Position numbers and translations under genes: made by a program | Assembly (NCBI RefSeq): GCF_001435575.1 | Contig: NZ_AZEA01000003.1 | Span: 117,148-181,147, forward strand | Length of the DNA stretch: 64,000 nucleotides | Source: Lentilactobacillus sunkii DSM 19904 | GTDB lineage: Bacteria; Bacillota; Bacilli; Lactobacillales; Lactobacillaceae | Direction of reading: 5' to 3' | Shown: in pieces, positions 21,877 through 32,079 of the stretch | How the letters are laid out: the number at the start of each line of letters is the position of its first letter | How positions within the stretch are numbered: position 1 is the stretch's first letter | The notes under the pieces: generated by a model | The model's database searches: none | Told to the model about the DNA's origin: nothing | Seen by the model: only the letters and a program-made list of their open reading frames with translations

Positions 21877-22590
21877 CTAATCTTCAAGTTCGAGCTTTCG
21901 TGAAATATATACTGATGATAAAACCACAAAAACATAGGCTTGAATACATCCAATAAAGACTGAGAAGCCTGTCCAGGCCAGCTCAAGGATGAATGAAACA
22001 ATCCACATTACCGCTCCACCATGCGACATACCAAGAATTATTCCAAGAAGCATTTCACCCGATAGGATATTACCAAACAGTCGCAAACCTAACGTTAAGA
22101 AATTAGTAAACTCCTCGAACAAATTGATTGGCAGGAAAAATACGAATGGTTTCAGGTAATTCTGAAAGTGTCCCTTGTAACCTAATTTACGAATTCCCAA
22201 AAATTGGGCAAGCGTCAAAGTCATAAGAGCCAAAGTCATCGTAATCACCGGATCAGAAGTTGGACTTTTGACATATGTTACACCGGAAATATCGATATGC
22301 AAGAAGAGTCCTTGCAAGTTCGCGATAATGATGAACATAAACAGCGTAAAGCCCCATAAGCCTAAGGTTCTACTTGTTTCTCCGGAAATTGAGCTTCGAA
22401 CAATACCATTAGTAAAGTCTACCGCATATTCTAAAACATTCTGTGCTTTGCCCGGCTTTAAAGTTAAATGCCTCGACAACGCATAAACAAGGACTAAAAC
22501 GACAACGCAGGCTAGTGATATTGAAATCATATTACCAACATTAAATGTCAGTCCTAAGAATTCAAAAGTAGAAGCAGCAGAATCTCCCAC
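21877..22590 (-). CDS. atpB: ATP synthase Fo a subunit
   Basis: Stator channel subunit, 237 residues with five to six helices. The essential Arg lies in LTLGLRLFGNILSGE. The start is GTG at 22590 with GAGGTGA ahead. First certain gene of the operon. No intact atpI is found in front of it. Confidence 0.95.
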   Translation of the reverse strand: MGDSAASTFEFLGLTFNVGNMISISLACVVVLVLVYALSRHLTLKPGKAQNVLEYAVDFTNGIVRSSISGETSRTLGLWGFTLFMFIIIANLQGLFLHIDISGVTYVKSPTSDPVITMTLALMTLTLAQFLGIRKLGYKGHFQNYLKPFVFFLPINLFEEFTNFLTLGLRLFGNILSGEMLLGIILGMSHGGAVMWIVSFILELAWTGFSVFIGCIQAYVFVVLSSVYISRKLELED

Positions 22591-22598
22591 AAAATCTC

Positions 22599-22880
22599 AC
22601 CTCTTTCCTCGACATAATCACGCATGCAAATCAATCTGGTTTTGGTCCAGAAGACATTAATACCAAAGTGAAACATTGCGATGGTAATGAACACAGAACT
22701 GCGTTCAAATACAATTGAAATCATACCACCATTCATTACAAAATTCAAAACAATATTGACATGGCAACTCCCCTTTAGCAGTAGCGTTGAAGGCCATGTT
22801 GGACACCTGTATGATATGTCCAAAGTGAACAACCTGTTAATCTATAACGAAATACGCATCAAAATGAAAACATTTTCCAA
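22599..22880 (-). other. Leader region of the atp operon without a convincing gene
   Basis: About 280 bases separate the likely promoter from atpB. The frame 22832-22554 is open and partly hydrophobic, but it runs into atpB in another frame and has no ribosome-binding site. Other frames are broken. This is where atpI sits in many bacteria, so a decayed atpI or a long untranslated leader are both possible. I could not recognise an AtpI motif. Confidence 0.35.
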
Positions 22881-22919
22881 ATTATATGGGATAACCGCAT
22901 TTTGTGGGTTCCACAAAAT
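22881..22919 (-). promoter_or_regulatory. Putative atp operon promoter with palindrome over the -35
   Basis: A minus-strand TATAAT (22886-22881) is the best -10. Where a -35 should be there is instead a perfect inverted repeat, ATTTTGTGG-GTT-CCACAAAAT (22899-22919), 13 to 33 bases upstream of the -10. This suggests an operator for an activator or repressor. Confidence 0.5.
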
Positions 22920-22944
22920 TCAGACCAATTGTCGGAAACGTTCC

Positions 22945-22988
22945 AAAAAATAGGGCTGAGACAAAACATAAGTTTTGTCTCAGCCCCA
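22945..22988 (-). terminator. Rho-independent terminator after upp
   Basis: Perfect hairpin GGGCTGAGACAAAA / TTTTGTCTCAGCCC with a 6-base loop and TATTTTTT on the minus strand. It separates upp from the atp promoter. Confidence 0.92.
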
Positions 22989-22993
22989 TCTCA

Positions 22994-23623
22994 TTACTTC
23001 GTACCAAACAAACGGTCACCAGCGTCACCGAGTCCAGGTACAATATAACCTTTGTCATTTAATTTTTCATCAAGTGCAGCTGCATAGATATCAACATCTG
23101 GATGAGCCTTTTCAAGTGCTTTTACACCTTCAGGTGCGGCAACTAAACAAACAAACTTAATGTTTGATGCGCCACGCTTCTTCAAGGCATCGATTGCCAT
23201 GATTGAAGAACCACCAGTTGCAAGCATTGGATCAACAACAAAAATCTGGCGCTGATCAATATCTGATGGGAGCTTAACAAAATACTCGTGAGGCTCTAAC
23301 GTCTTTTCGTCACGATACATGCCAATGTGACCAACCTTGGCTGCTGGAATTAAATCGAGAATTCCGTCAACCATTCCGATTCCGGCACGCAAGATGGGAA
23401 CAATGGCAACTTTCTTTCCGGAAATTTGCTTAGCGTGGGCAATACCTTCAGGTGTCTCAATATCAACATCTTCCAGCGGCATATCACGAGAAACTTCGAA
23501 TGCCATTAAAGTGGCGATTTCGTCAACAATTTCTCGAAATTCCTTTGTCCCACAATTCTTATCTCTGATCAATGACAACTTGTGTTGAATCAACGGATGA
23601 TCCATTACTTGAAACTTACCCAT
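22994..23623 (-). CDS. upp: Uracil phosphoribosyltransferase
   Basis: Pyrimidine salvage enzyme making UMP from uracil and PRPP; 209 residues. PRPP loop [19 protein letters not shown] and the C-terminal uracil-binding [16 protein letters not shown] are clear. The start at 23623 ([10 protein letters not shown]) lies behind AAGGAG; the frame stays open upstream but overlaps the promoter and glyA terminator. It has its own extended -10 (TGATACAAT, 23664-23656). Confidence 0.97.
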   Translation of the reverse strand: MGKFQVMDHPLIQHKLSLIRDKNCGTKEFREIVDEIATLMAFEVSRDMPLEDVDIETPEGIAHAKQISGKKVAIVPILRAGIGMVDGILDLIPAAKVGHIGMYRDEKTLEPHEYFVKLPSDIDQRQIFVVDPMLATGGSSIMAIDALKKRGASNIKFVCLVAAPEGVKALEKAHPDVDIYAAALDEKLNDKGYIVPGLGDAGDRLFGTK

Positions 23624-23655
23624 TATATTCCAACTCCTTTTTATATTCCGAAATA

Positions 23656-23664
23656 ATTGTATCA
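23656..23664 (-). promoter_or_regulatory. Extended -10 promoter of upp
   Basis: Minus strand TGATACAAT between the glyA terminator and the upp ribosome-binding site. The -35 is weak. Confidence 0.5.
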
Positions 23665-23689
23665 CATATAGGGCTGGGAAATTCACACA

Positions 23690-23722
23690 AAAAGGGCTTG
23701 AAGCCACAATTAGTTTCAAGCC
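23690..23722 (-). terminator. Rho-independent terminator after glyA
   Basis: Minus strand GGCTTGAA / TTCAAGCC with a 12-base loop, then CTTTTT. Confidence 0.85.
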
Positions 23723-23744
23723 TTCAATTATATAATGATTTAAT

Positions 23745-24986
23745 TTAATCTTTTATTGGATGGTCGGCAGTTAATTGTTCAACCTTGGCAGCAACATCCT
23801 TCAAGTTGCTTTCATCAGTCGGATTGTCAATCACTTGTAAAATCAAATTGGCAACTGCTCTAGCATCGTCTTCTTTGAATCCACGAGTTGTAATAGCAGG
23901 TGTTCCAAGACGCAAGCCACTTGTCTTTGAAGGTGGCAGTGGGTCATTAGGAATTGACTCTTTATTGGTGGTAATGTGAACGGAGTCCAAAATGTTCTGT
24001 AAATCTTTTCCATTTAAGGAAGTCTTAGTGAGGTTGATAGTCATCAAATGATTATCAGTTCCACCAGTCAGAACAGAAACGGTCTTGGAATTCTGGAATA
24101 CTTCGGCCATTGCTTTGGCATTCTTGATAATTTGCTCACCATATTCTTTAAATGCAGGCTGCAAATCTTCATAAAAGGCAGCTGCCTTTCCGGCAATGAC
24201 GTGTTCAAGCGGGCCGCCTTGGCTTCCAGGGAAAACAGCTGAATTGATCTTCTTGGCATACTTTTCTTTGGCCAAAATCAAACCGCCACGGGGGCCTCGC
24301 AAAGTCTTATGGGTAGTAGTTGTGACAACATCCGCCACTGGAACTGGACTTGGATGTAACCCAACGGCCACCAATCCGGCAATGTGAGCCATGTCGACCA
24401 TTAAATATGCACCAACAGAGTCGGCAATATCACGGAATTTCTGCCAGTCAATAATTCGGCTATATGCAGATGCGCCGGCAATGATCAGCTTTGGTTGAAC
24501 GATTTGAGCAATTCTTGCAACCTCATCGTAATCAATCAGCTGGGTCTTCGGATCAAGACCATATGAAAATGAATCATACAACTTACCTGAAAAACTTACC
24601 TTCGCACCATGGCTTAAATGGCCACCGGCATCCAGTCCCATTCCCAAAATTCGATCGCCCGGCTTAAGAAATGCTGCATAAACCTCTTGATTTGCTTGGG
24701 AACCTGAGTGAGGCTGCACATTGGCATATTCGGCACCAAATAATTCTTTAGCGCGATCAATCGCCAATTGTTCAACGACATCAATATACTCACAGCCGCC
24801 ATAGTATCTTCGGCCAGGATATCCTTCAGCGTACTTATTGGTAAGTACGGATCCCTGGGCAGCCCGAACAGCATTTGAGACGATATTCTCAGATGCAATC
24901 AGTTCGATATTATGTTCCTGACGGTTCTCTTCGTTGGCAATGGCATCCCAAAGTTCTGGATCCTGTTGTTTATAATCGTAGTTCAA
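23745..24986 (-). CDS. glyA: Serine hydroxymethyltransferase
   Basis: PLP enzyme interconverting serine and glycine with tetrahydrofolate as one-carbon acceptor; 413 residues. The PLP-lysine motif [16 protein letters not shown] is intact, as is the N-terminal [10 protein letters not shown]. The start is TTG at 24986 ([12 protein letters not shown]) with GAGGTG 6 bases ahead. Last gene of the tdk-prfA-prmC-sua5-glyA run. Confidence 0.96.
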   Translation of the reverse strand: MNYDYKQQDPELWDAIANEENRQEHNIELIASENIVSNAVRAAQGSVLTNKYAEGYPGRRYYGGCEYIDVVEQLAIDRAKELFGAEYANVQPHSGSQANQEVYAAFLKPGDRILGMGLDAGGHLSHGAKVSFSGKLYDSFSYGLDPKTQLIDYDEVARIAQIVQPKLIIAGASAYSRIIDWQKFRDIADSVGAYLMVDMAHIAGLVAVGLHPSPVPVADVVTTTTHKTLRGPRGGLILAKEKYAKKINSAVFPGSQGGPLEHVIAGKAAAFYEDLQPAFKEYGEQIIKNAKAMAEVFQNSKTVSVLTGGTDNHLMTINLTKTSLNGKDLQNILDSVHITTNKESIPNDPLPPSKTSGLRLGTPAITTRGFKEDDARAVANLILQVIDNPTDESNLKDVAAKVEQLTADHPIKD

Positions 24987-25022
24987 CTGCTCCACCTCAC
25001 TAATTTATTTGGTACAAATAAA

Positions 25023-26045
25023 TTATAACTGGTTAAAATGCATTTGCCCAGCAGATTTGTTCAATCTATTCATGTAAGCCTCTCCAATTCCTTCTGGGCT
25101 TATCCCCTGGGTAAAAATAATTTTATATGCAGGGTGATTGTCAAAATCACGAAGTTCTGCGAAAAGGTCGTGGGCAGCAGAAGCGGCGTTTTTACCAAGT
25201 GAAATCACGTCCACATTGTCGGGCCAACTGATTGACTTAACAACATCGTCAAACGCCATCACACCAGTCGGCTGAGGATTTTTTTGAATCCAAGCGACAA
25301 CATCATGCCAATCATCATCAGGGTCAACGATATAAACCTGGGCATTCGGCGCGTAATGTTTATACTTCATCCCCGGAGCCTTCGGTGTTTGCTTTGCGCC
25401 AACATGGTGAAGCTCATCAATGACAGGGCGGTGAATGACCGCCTCAACGTCCTCTTTGGTTACAGCACCAGGACGCAGAATTGATGGAGTTGTCACAGAC
25501 ATATCCAAGATAGTTGATTCAACCCCGACAGACGTTGGACCGTCATCGACAATCGCAGCAATCTTGCCATTCAAGTCATGATAGACGTGTTGAGCTGTGG
25601 TGGGGCTTGGCTTTCCCGATGTATTGGCCGAGGGGCCGACAATCGGAACACCGGCTTTGGAAATCAAATCAAGTGTCATCTGATTGTTTGGAAATCTGAA
25701 AGCAGCTGTATTCAGTCCACCGGTCACCGTTTTTGACAAGGCATTTGGTTTCAATTTAAAAATCATCGTTAATGAACCCGGCCAAAACTTTTTCATAAGA
25801 GCCTTCGCTTCATCTGAAAACGGCTCAGTATATTTTTCGACCATGGCAATGTTAGATACGGTCACGATCAATGGGTTGTCACTGGGACGGCCCTTGGCTG
25901 CATAAACCTTCTTAACTGCTGCTTCGTTAGTAGCATCGGCGCCCAATCCATAAACTGTTTCAGTTGGGAAAGCGACTAACTCACCCTGTCGGATAAACTC
26001 GGCGGCCTTGTCCAACTGACTGCCTTTTAAAATTAAAGTTTCCAT
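25023..26045 (-). CDS. Threonylcarbamoyl-AMP synthase (Sua5/YwlC type)
   Basis: Makes threonylcarbamoyl-AMP for the t6A37 modification of ANN-decoding tRNAs. The 340 residues contain the N-terminal YrdC-like domain (FPTETVYGLGADATNEAAV, KGRPSDNPLIV, VGPSANTSGKPSPT) plus the C-terminal Sua5 domain that distinguishes Sua5 from short TsaC. The gene is 12 bases after prmC. Confidence 0.95.
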   Translation of the reverse strand: METLILKGSQLDKAAEFIRQGELVAFPTETVYGLGADATNEAAVKKVYAAKGRPSDNPLIVTVSNIAMVEKYTEPFSDEAKALMKKFWPGSLTMIFKLKPNALSKTVTGGLNTAAFRFPNNQMTLDLISKAGVPIVGPSANTSGKPSPTTAQHVYHDLNGKIAAIVDDGPTSVGVESTILDMSVTTPSILRPGAVTKEDVEAVIHRPVIDELHHVGAKQTPKAPGMKYKHYAPNAQVYIVDPDDDWHDVVAWIQKNPQPTGVMAFDDVVKSISWPDNVDVISLGKNAASAAHDLFAELRDFDNHPAYKIIFTQGISPEGIGEAYMNRLNKSAGQMHFNQL

Positions 26046-26057
26046 ATTATATAGCCT

Positions 26058-26906
26058 TCATTTCTTTACTTGAATCATTCGTTGATGTCCAGCCACATCG
26101 TGTTTGGGAATCACTTGAGCAGTGGGGATTGCCCATTTAAAAATCGAACTGACAGGGGATTCCTGCCTGAAACCAATCTCCATATATAGCTTGCCGGAAG
26201 TGTTAAGGTGGTCTTTCAAGTCTTCCGCAATTTTCCTGTATACGGCAAGTCCTTCATCTTCAGCGTATAGTGCCAAATCAGGCTCGTTGTTGATCACACT
26301 TCGGTCCATATACGCTTGCTCATCCTTTGCAATATAGGGTGGATTTGACACGATGATGTCAAATCCACCAGTGATTGAATCGAAGACGTCACTGAGGACA
26401 AAGTTAATTGCGGTTTTATTGGCAAGTGCATTGTCTTTCGCAACCTCAATTGCCTTTTCGGAAATGTCACTTGCAGTCACATTCCACTGAGATCGAAATT
26501 TTTTTAGGGCAATTGCAATTGCACCGCTGCCTGTCCCAATATCCAGGACCTTCAAACCATTCTTGGAGTTTTCGGATAAAACCCAATCAACCAATTCCTC
26601 AGTTTCAACCCTGGGAATGAGTACATCGGGCGTGACCGTTAACGTTAAACCATAAAAATCGGCTTTGCCAACAATATATTGAGGAGGAACTCCCGCCATC
26701 AGCTTCCCAACTGCAGATTGAAACTGCTGCCATTGGTCGTCAGGCATCCTGGATTGATACTTAATCAACAGTTCCGTGGCTGATAAATTAAATAATTTTT
26801 CGAGTAGAAAGTCAACATCGTACATGTCTATGTCAGATGCATCCTTAACACGAAAAGAAGCCCACTTCCGGGCTTCAAAGTAGGTCATTTTTGTTTGGTT
26901 ATTCAT
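26058..26906 (-). CDS. prmC: Release factor glutamine methyltransferase
   Basis: SAM-dependent methylase that modifies the GGQ glutamine of release factors; 282 residues. SAM site [16 protein letters not shown] and catalytic [13 protein letters not shown] are present. The start at 26906 overlaps the prfA end by 8 bases. Placement right behind its substrate gene prfA is typical. Confidence 0.96.
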   Translation of the reverse strand: MNNQTKMTYFEARKWASFRVKDASDIDMYDVDFLLEKLFNLSATELLIKYQSRMPDDQWQQFQSAVGKLMAGVPPQYIVGKADFYGLTLTVTPDVLIPRVETEELVDWVLSENSKNGLKVLDIGTGSGAIAIALKKFRSQWNVTASDISEKAIEVAKDNALANKTAINFVLSDVFDSITGGFDIIVSNPPYIAKDEQAYMDRSVINNEPDLALYAEDEGLAVYRKIAEDLKDHLNTSGKLYMEIGFRQESPVSSIFKWAIPTAQVIPKHDVAGHQRMIQVKK

Positions 26907-27984
26907 TGGTTAAATTCTCAAGTTTCTTCGCCTGATCTGAAACGATCAGCGCGTCGATGATTTCATCAAGTTCACCATTCATAATTCGATCCAACTTGTT
27001 CAAAGTTAAGCCGATTCGATGGTCAGTTACTCGGTTTTGGGGATAATTGTAAGTCCGAATCCGTTCTGATCGATCACCAGTTCCAATCGCTGACTTACGT
27101 TCAGCGTTGTATTGGTCTTGTTCCTGCTGAGCATAGTAATCATACACTCGAGCCTTTAAAATCTTCATAGCTTTTTGACGGTTTTGCTGCTGTGAACGCT
27201 CATCCTGCATCGCAACCACAATTCCGGTTGGTAAATGAGTCATTCGAACAGCGGATGACGTCTTGTTGATATGCTGACCACCGGCACCGGATGATCGATA
27301 AACATCAACCCGGATGTCCTTTGGATCAATATCAATATCAACATCTTCTTCTTCAGGCATCACACCAACTGTCGCAGTCGATGTATGAACCCGTCCGGCG
27401 GATTCAGTAACTGGTACCCGTTGAACACGGTGGGCACCATTTTCATACTTCAGCTTTGAATAAACCTTATTACCGGTAATCATCAAAACGATTTCCTTAA
27501 AGCCGCCGACTTCAGTTTCATTCTTATCGATGATTTCAACTTTCCAGCCCTGACGTTCAGCATACTTTGAATACATACTAAATAAATCAGCAGCAAACAA
27601 ACTTCCTTCATCCCCACCGGCAGCACCATGAATTTCCATGATGATGTTTTTTTCATCATTCGGGTCTTTGGGAAGCAGCATGACCTTCATTTGATCTTCC
27701 AATTTTGCTTTTTGATCAGTCAAACTGGAAATTTCATCTTTAACCATTGTTTCCAAATCAGAATCATCAATCTTTTCACGGAGCATTTCTTTATCGTCAT
27801 CCAGTTGCTTGCTGACTTTTTGATACTTTTTAAATGCAGCAACCGTGTCTCTCAGATCAGCTTCTTCTTTAGATAGCTTCATAAATTTCTGAGTGTCGGC
27901 AATCACCTCTGGATCACTGATTAACTCATTTAACTCATCATAACGATCAACGACTGATTGTAATTTGTCGAAAATTTCGTCCAT
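26899..27984 (-). CDS. prfA: Peptide chain release factor 1
   Basis: Recognises UAA and UAG and triggers peptide release; 361 residues. The GGQ motif lies in [20 protein letters not shown], and the anti-codon-like region ([17 protein letters not shown]) is RF1-like. GAGGAA precedes the ATG. Co-transcribed with tdk and prmC. Confidence 0.97.
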   Translation of the reverse strand: MDEIFDKLQSVVDRYDELNELISDPEVIADTQKFMKLSKEEADLRDTVAAFKKYQKVSKQLDDDKEMLREKIDDSDLETMVKDEISSLTDQKAKLEDQMKVMLLPKDPNDEKNIIMEIHGAAGGDEGSLFAADLFSMYSKYAERQGWKVEIIDKNETEVGGFKEIVLMITGNKVYSKLKYENGAHRVQRVPVTESAGRVHTSTATVGVMPEEEDVDIDIDPKDIRVDVYRSSGAGGQHINKTSSAVRMTHLPTGIVVAMQDERSQQQNRQKAMKILKARVYDYYAQQEQDQYNAERKSAIGTGDRSERIRTYNYPQNRVTDHRIGLTLNKLDRIMNGELDEIIDALIVSDQAKKLENLTNE

Positions 27985-28002
27985 TTAATATTCCTCACTT
28001 TG

Positions 28003-28575
28003 TTACTTGATTGGTGGATTATAGTAATGCTTTCTACAAACGGGATAATAGGATTCATTACCGCCCATTTGAATCTGCTCACCTTCATAAACCGGTTCGC
28101 CGTCATGGAAGCGAAGGTTCATGATGGCTTTTTTACCACAGAACCAGCAGATCGTTTTCATTTCTTCTATTTTATCCGCGTACAACAATAAATATTTTGA
28201 ACCTTCAAACAGGTTGTTCTGAAAATCGTTTTTAAGGCCAAATGCCATCACCGGCACATTTAATTCATCAACGATCTTGGCCAGTTCCATAACATGCTTC
28301 TTCTTCAAAAACTGGGCCTCGTCAATTAATATACAACTGGCATGAGGATTCAATTCCTGAACCAAATCGAATACATTGGTATCTTCATGAATGGGTTCTG
28401 CTTTTCGTTCCAAACCGATTCGTGATTCGATCATCCCCTGCTTTTCACGGGTATCCAACGCACTGGTCATAATAATAACACTTTTGTGCTGCTCCTCGTA
28501 ATTATGAGCAACTTTGATAATTTCGATTGTTTTGCCGCTATTCATTGCACCGTAACGATAAAATAGTTGAGCCAA
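28003..28575 (-). CDS. tdk: Thymidine kinase
   Basis: Type II thymidine kinase, phosphorylates thymidine for salvage; 190 residues. P-loop [13 protein letters not shown], Walker B-like [10 protein letters not shown] and a zinc site (CWFCGKK and CRKHYY). The start TTG at 28575 ([14 protein letters not shown]) has AAGGTGG 5 bases ahead; GTG at 28584 lies on that site. First gene of the operon; TATAAT at 28615-28610 is its likely -10. Confidence 0.95.
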   Translation of the reverse strand: MAQLFYRYGAMNSGKTIEIIKVAHNYEEQHKSVIIMTSALDTREKQGMIESRIGLERKAEPIHEDTNVFDLVQELNPHASCILIDEAQFLKKKHVMELAKIVDELNVPVMAFGLKNDFQNNLFEGSKYLLLYADKIEEMKTICWFCGKKAIMNLRFHDGEPVYEGEQIQMGGNESYYPVCRKHYYNPPIK

Positions 28576-28727
28576 AATATCCACCTTTTTCCTTTAGAGC
28601 TTCTCTTCCATTATACAGAAAAAGATTTGAAAATCGATAATAATGAGAAAATTATCACGGACACTCATCATTACAAATTTGATTTGTTAGTGAAGCCTTA
28701 AGCTGCGAGCTTATGTATGTTCAAAAA

Positions 28728-28771
28728 GTTTGGCATATGCTAAACTTAATGGTTGATTAGTATCATTAAGT
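28728..28771. promoter_or_regulatory. Two inverted repeats upstream of murT
   Basis: GTTTGGCATATGCTAAAC (28728-28745) is a near-perfect palindrome. ACTTAATG (28744-28751) pairs with CATTAAGT (28764-28771). Both lie in the 80 bases before murT and look like operator sites; the promoter hexamers are not clear. Confidence 0.4.
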
Positions 28772-28795
28772 ACTTCATTTAAGGGAGTAAATCTT

Positions 28796-30142
28796 ATGTC
28801 ATTAAAAAGTTCAATTGCTACTGCAGCCGGTAAGTCCTCCTACTGGTTTCTGCACACATTCTTTAAGGGCGGCAGCTCGCTTCCCGGAAAAATTACCAAA
28901 CGACTTGATCCCGATATCTTGGCCACCCTCGGACGGGACTATGATGTCATCGTCATTACCGGGACCAACGGCAAAACATTAACCACTGCGCTGACTGTTC
29001 AAGTGCTAAAAGAAAAGTACGATAATATTTTAACCAACCCAACCGGGTCAAACATGGAACAGGGAATCATTACCACTTTCCTGCATGCTCCAAAATCCAA
29101 AGGAAAGCGGCCGTTGGCAGTTCTTGAAGTGGATGAAGCAAACGTCATCATGGTCACCAAATATATTAAGCCGAAAGCTTTCGTTTTCACCAACATTTTC
29201 CGTGATCAAATGGATCGTTATGGGGAAATCTACACAACTTACAACAAAATTTTAAACGGTGTGGCTTTGGCGCCAAATGCCACAATTATTGCAAATGGTG
29301 ATGCACCAATTTTCCATTCGAAACAATTGCCAAATCCAATTGTCTATTACGGCTTCGACAATCAACCGGATGGAGACATTAAAGCAACCCCCAATACTGA
29401 TGGTGTGCTTTGTCCGCAGTGTCAACACGTCCTTCACTATCACTTCATCAGCTATTCTAATCTGGGCAAGTATTTCTGCCCAAACTGTGGATATGAACGT
29501 CCAGAACTCAACTTTGCCTTGAATAAAATTACCGATCTCACACCCAAGTCATCGAAATTTGAAATTGACGGTGAACCCATCAAAATTGAGATTGGCGGTG
29601 TTTATAATATTTACAACGCCTTGGCAGCGTATTCGGTTGGTCGTTTCATGGGTGTCTCACCCGCCCAGACCAGAAAGGCCTTTGAACAGGGTAAAAGTAT
29701 TTTTGGCCGCCAGGAAGAAATCAACGTCGATGGAAAACTGGTCACACTGATTTTGGTGAAGAATCCCGTTGGATTGAATCAGGTGATTGACATGATTTCA
29801 ACCGATAAGGATCCATTTACATTCATCGGCCTGTTAAATGCCAACTATGCTGATGGAATTGATACCAGCTGGATCTGGGATGGTGATTTTGAACGGCTGC
29901 CAAAGATGAACATCAAACAATTTATCACCGGTGGCGAGCGATACAAGGACATCACTTATCGTCTACAGGTTGCTGGAGTCGATCCAAGCAAACATTTGGT
30001 TGAACCAGACTTGGATAAAGTTGTTGAAATGATTCCAAAGGCGCCAACAAAAAAGGTTTATATCCTCTCAACCTACACAGCTATGCTACACGTAAGAAAA
30101 GTTTTTGCAGCGAAAGGCTTTATCAAAGGAGGCATGGGATAA
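28796..30142 (+). CDS. murT: Lipid II isoglutaminyl synthase, Mur-ligase subunit MurT
   Basis: With GatD it amidates the alpha-carboxyl of D-Glu in lipid II at the membrane, a step needed for efficient cross-linking. The 448 residues show Mur-ligase P-loop VITGTNGKTLTT, LEVDEANVIMV, and a four-Cys zinc insertion (Cys206, Cys209, Cys228, Cys231) typical of MurT, then the DUF1727 C-terminal domain. AAGGGAG precedes the ATG. The stop overlaps gatD by one base. Confidence 0.96.
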   Translation: MSLKSSIATAAGKSSYWFLHTFFKGGSSLPGKITKRLDPDILATLGRDYDVIVITGTNGKTLTTALTVQVLKEKYDNILTNPTGSNMEQGIITTFLHAPKSKGKRPLAVLEVDEANVIMVTKYIKPKAFVFTNIFRDQMDRYGEIYTTYNKILNGVALAPNATIIANGDAPIFHSKQLPNPIVYYGFDNQPDGDIKATPNTDGVLCPQCQHVLHYHFISYSNLGKYFCPNCGYERPELNFALNKITDLTPKSSKFEIDGEPIKIEIGGVYNIYNALAAYSVGRFMGVSPAQTRKAFEQGKSIFGRQEEINVDGKLVTLILVKNPVGLNQVIDMISTDKDPFTFIGLLNANYADGIDTSWIWDGDFERLPKMNIKQFITGGERYKDITYRLQVAGVDPSKHLVEPDLDKVVEMIPKAPTKKVYILSTYTAMLHVRKVFAAKGFIKGGMG

Positions 30143-30846
30143 TGGCTTATTCTTTAAACGTCTGTCATCTTTATGGTGATCTGATGAACACTTATGGTGA
30201 TTTGGGAAATATTTTAGTTTTAAAATACTTGGCAGCCAAAATGGGCGTCGAATTAACCTCTGAAGTTGTCAGTCTGGATCAAAAATTTGACCCGGATAAA
30301 TACGACATTATCGTATTTGGCGGCGGCCAGGACTTCGAACAATCTATCATTTCTAAAGACATTCAATCTAAAAAGCAAGCCTTGACTAATTTTATTGAAG
30401 ATGACGGTTCCGTGGTTGCCATTTGCGGCGGCTATCAACTGCTGGGTCACTACTACATTGGTGCCAACGGCGAAAAGTTGATGGGAATTGGTGCTTTGGA
30501 CCATTACACCGACAAACAAAAAGACCATCGTTTCATCGGCAATGTTGTTATCGAAAATGAAGAAACCGGTGAAAAGTACCATGGTTTCGAAAATCATCAA
30601 GGAATTACCTTCCTCGGTAAGGGTGAACGCCCTCTTGGAAAAGTCCTTGAAGGGCATGGGAATAACGGCCAGGATAAAACTGAAGGTGCGATTTATAAAA
30701 ATGTTTATTGCACCTACTTCCATGGCCCAATTCTCGCCAGAAATAATGATATTGCAAAACACGTTTTGATGAATGCTTTGAAGAGAAAGTATCCAAATGC
30801 AGACCTCGAAAAGCAAGCTGAGCTCAAGGTTGGCGCAACATTTTAG
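30142..30846 (+). CDS. gatD: Lipid II isoglutaminyl synthase, glutamine amidotransferase subunit GatD
   Basis: Class I glutamine amidotransferase of 234 residues that supplies ammonia to MurT. The nucleophile Cys95 is in VVAICGGYQLLG and the catalytic His194 in YFHGPILAR. It shares a TAATG junction with murT, so the two chains are made together. Confidence 0.96.
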   Translation: MAYSLNVCHLYGDLMNTYGDLGNILVLKYLAAKMGVELTSEVVSLDQKFDPDKYDIIVFGGGQDFEQSIISKDIQSKKQALTNFIEDDGSVVAICGGYQLLGHYYIGANGEKLMGIGALDHYTDKQKDHRFIGNVVIENEETGEKYHGFENHQGITFLGKGERPLGKVLEGHGNNGQDKTEGAIYKNVYCTYFHGPILARNNDIAKHVLMNALKRKYPNADLEKQAELKVGATF

Positions 30847-30851
30847 ATCAT

Positions 30852-30887
30852 TAAAGGAGCCATAACAATTGTTATGACTCCTTTTTG
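30852..30887 (+). terminator. Rho-independent terminator of murT-gatD
   Basis: AAAGGAGCCATAACAA / TTGTTATGACTCCTTTTT, strong stem with T-run on the plus strand. It may also stop the converging minus-strand gene. Confidence 0.88.
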
Positions 30888-30897
30888 ATATTTGCAA

Positions 30898-31914
30898 TTA
30901 ATTATTTGTACGAACATTTTCCTGAACAAATGTCCTGATCAGTTCGCTTCGATATGGGAAGAACAATTTGTTGCTGGCATCGGGATGAACACGATTGGAC
31001 AAGAATACCAGCGCTTTATGAGTTTGACGGTCGACGACGATCAAAGTGCCGGTATAGCCGGTGTGGAGAATATACGGATGCCCATCAAAATGACGAAGAA
31101 TCCATCCAAAAGATCGATTCTTCATGTGACCGGGTGTCTGATCGATAAAAAATTGATTCATCCAGTCAGCCGGGAGAAAATCGGGGTATTGAATATCCCC
31201 CAACATCCACTTGGAAAAGTGAATCAGGTCATCCAAAGATGCAAATAGTCCGGCAGATCCACAATCTGCTCCTAAAATCTGTGCTTTGGGGTCATGAACG
31301 GTTCCATGAATCAGGCCTTTCCCCGGTATCAACTCTGTTGGAACCACGTTGTTAATCTGCTGTGGCGAAAACGTTGCATGATTAAGTCCCAGCGGCTGAA
31401 GAACGAGTTCACTGATGAGCTGTTGCACGGGCTCGCCCATGACTTTAGCAGCAACCCAACCCAAAAATATAAAATTGTAGTCTTGGTAGTGAACAACCTT
31501 GCCAATATCCGGACCGCTTTTTAAATTCAGTAATGCCGGTATCAGTTCTGATTTGGACAACTGGTTTCGGTTGGGGATATAGCCGACGATATCTGACGTG
31601 TGAGTCAACAAGTGGCGAATGGTCACTTCTGGTGACTGCCACTGAGGAAAATACTTACTAAACGAATCGTCTAATGAAATCTTGCCTAATACAAGGAGTT
31701 TTAAAACCAAATTGGTTGTTCCGATAACTTTCGTTAGAGAAGCCAAATCATAAAGTTCACCCTCATGAAGCGGCAGCTGGTCAGGAAGAAGTTCCTGCTT
31801 ACCAAAAACATCGGTTTGAACGCCGTCACTATCTACTATTCCGTAGCTTACGCCAGGGACAATTCCCATATGGACAAATTGATGAATCTTCGCGATCGTA
31901 TTGGGATATTTCAT
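30898..31914 (-). CDS. Serine hydrolase, beta-lactamase/class C PBP-like
   Basis: Protein of 338 residues in the penicillin-binding-protein-like hydrolase superfamily. The SxxK motif is in DLASLTKVIGT, the second motif region is HYQDYNFIFLG (Tyr-x-Asn-like) and the third is ILHTGYTGT in place of KTG. No signal peptide is seen with the start at 31914 (MKYPNTIAK, AAAGGAA ahead), so it is probably cytoplasmic or an esterase. The frame is open for another 55 codons upstream but with no site. Substrate unknown. Confidence 0.85.
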   Translation of the reverse strand: MKYPNTIAKIHQFVHMGIVPGVSYGIVDSDGVQTDVFGKQELLPDQLPLHEGELYDLASLTKVIGTTNLVLKLLVLGKISLDDSFSKYFPQWQSPEVTIRHLLTHTSDIVGYIPNRNQLSKSELIPALLNLKSGPDIGKVVHYQDYNFIFLGWVAAKVMGEPVQQLISELVLQPLGLNHATFSPQQINNVVPTELIPGKGLIHGTVHDPKAQILGADCGSAGLFASLDDLIHFSKWMLGDIQYPDFLPADWMNQFFIDQTPGHMKNRSFGWILRHFDGHPYILHTGYTGTLIVVDRQTHKALVFLSNRVHPDASNKLFFPYRSELIRTFVQENVRTNN

Positions 31915-32079
31915 CAACAGGTTCCTTTCGTTATACAAATTGATTGAATTCATTGTACCGCTTTTGTTTTCTTCTTGAAAGTTCCGACGAGCCGTCAACC
32001 CAGCAAATATTTTGGCCGGACAGGACCCATATTTGTTACAATAAGATACGTAGTACTTCAATGACAGGAGGAAAAGCAA

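Noticed and set aside
22554-22832. 92-codon open frame before atpB that could be atpI
   Set aside because: No ribosome-binding site, overlaps atpB in another frame, and no AtpI motif could be recognised. It is reported only as leader or decay.
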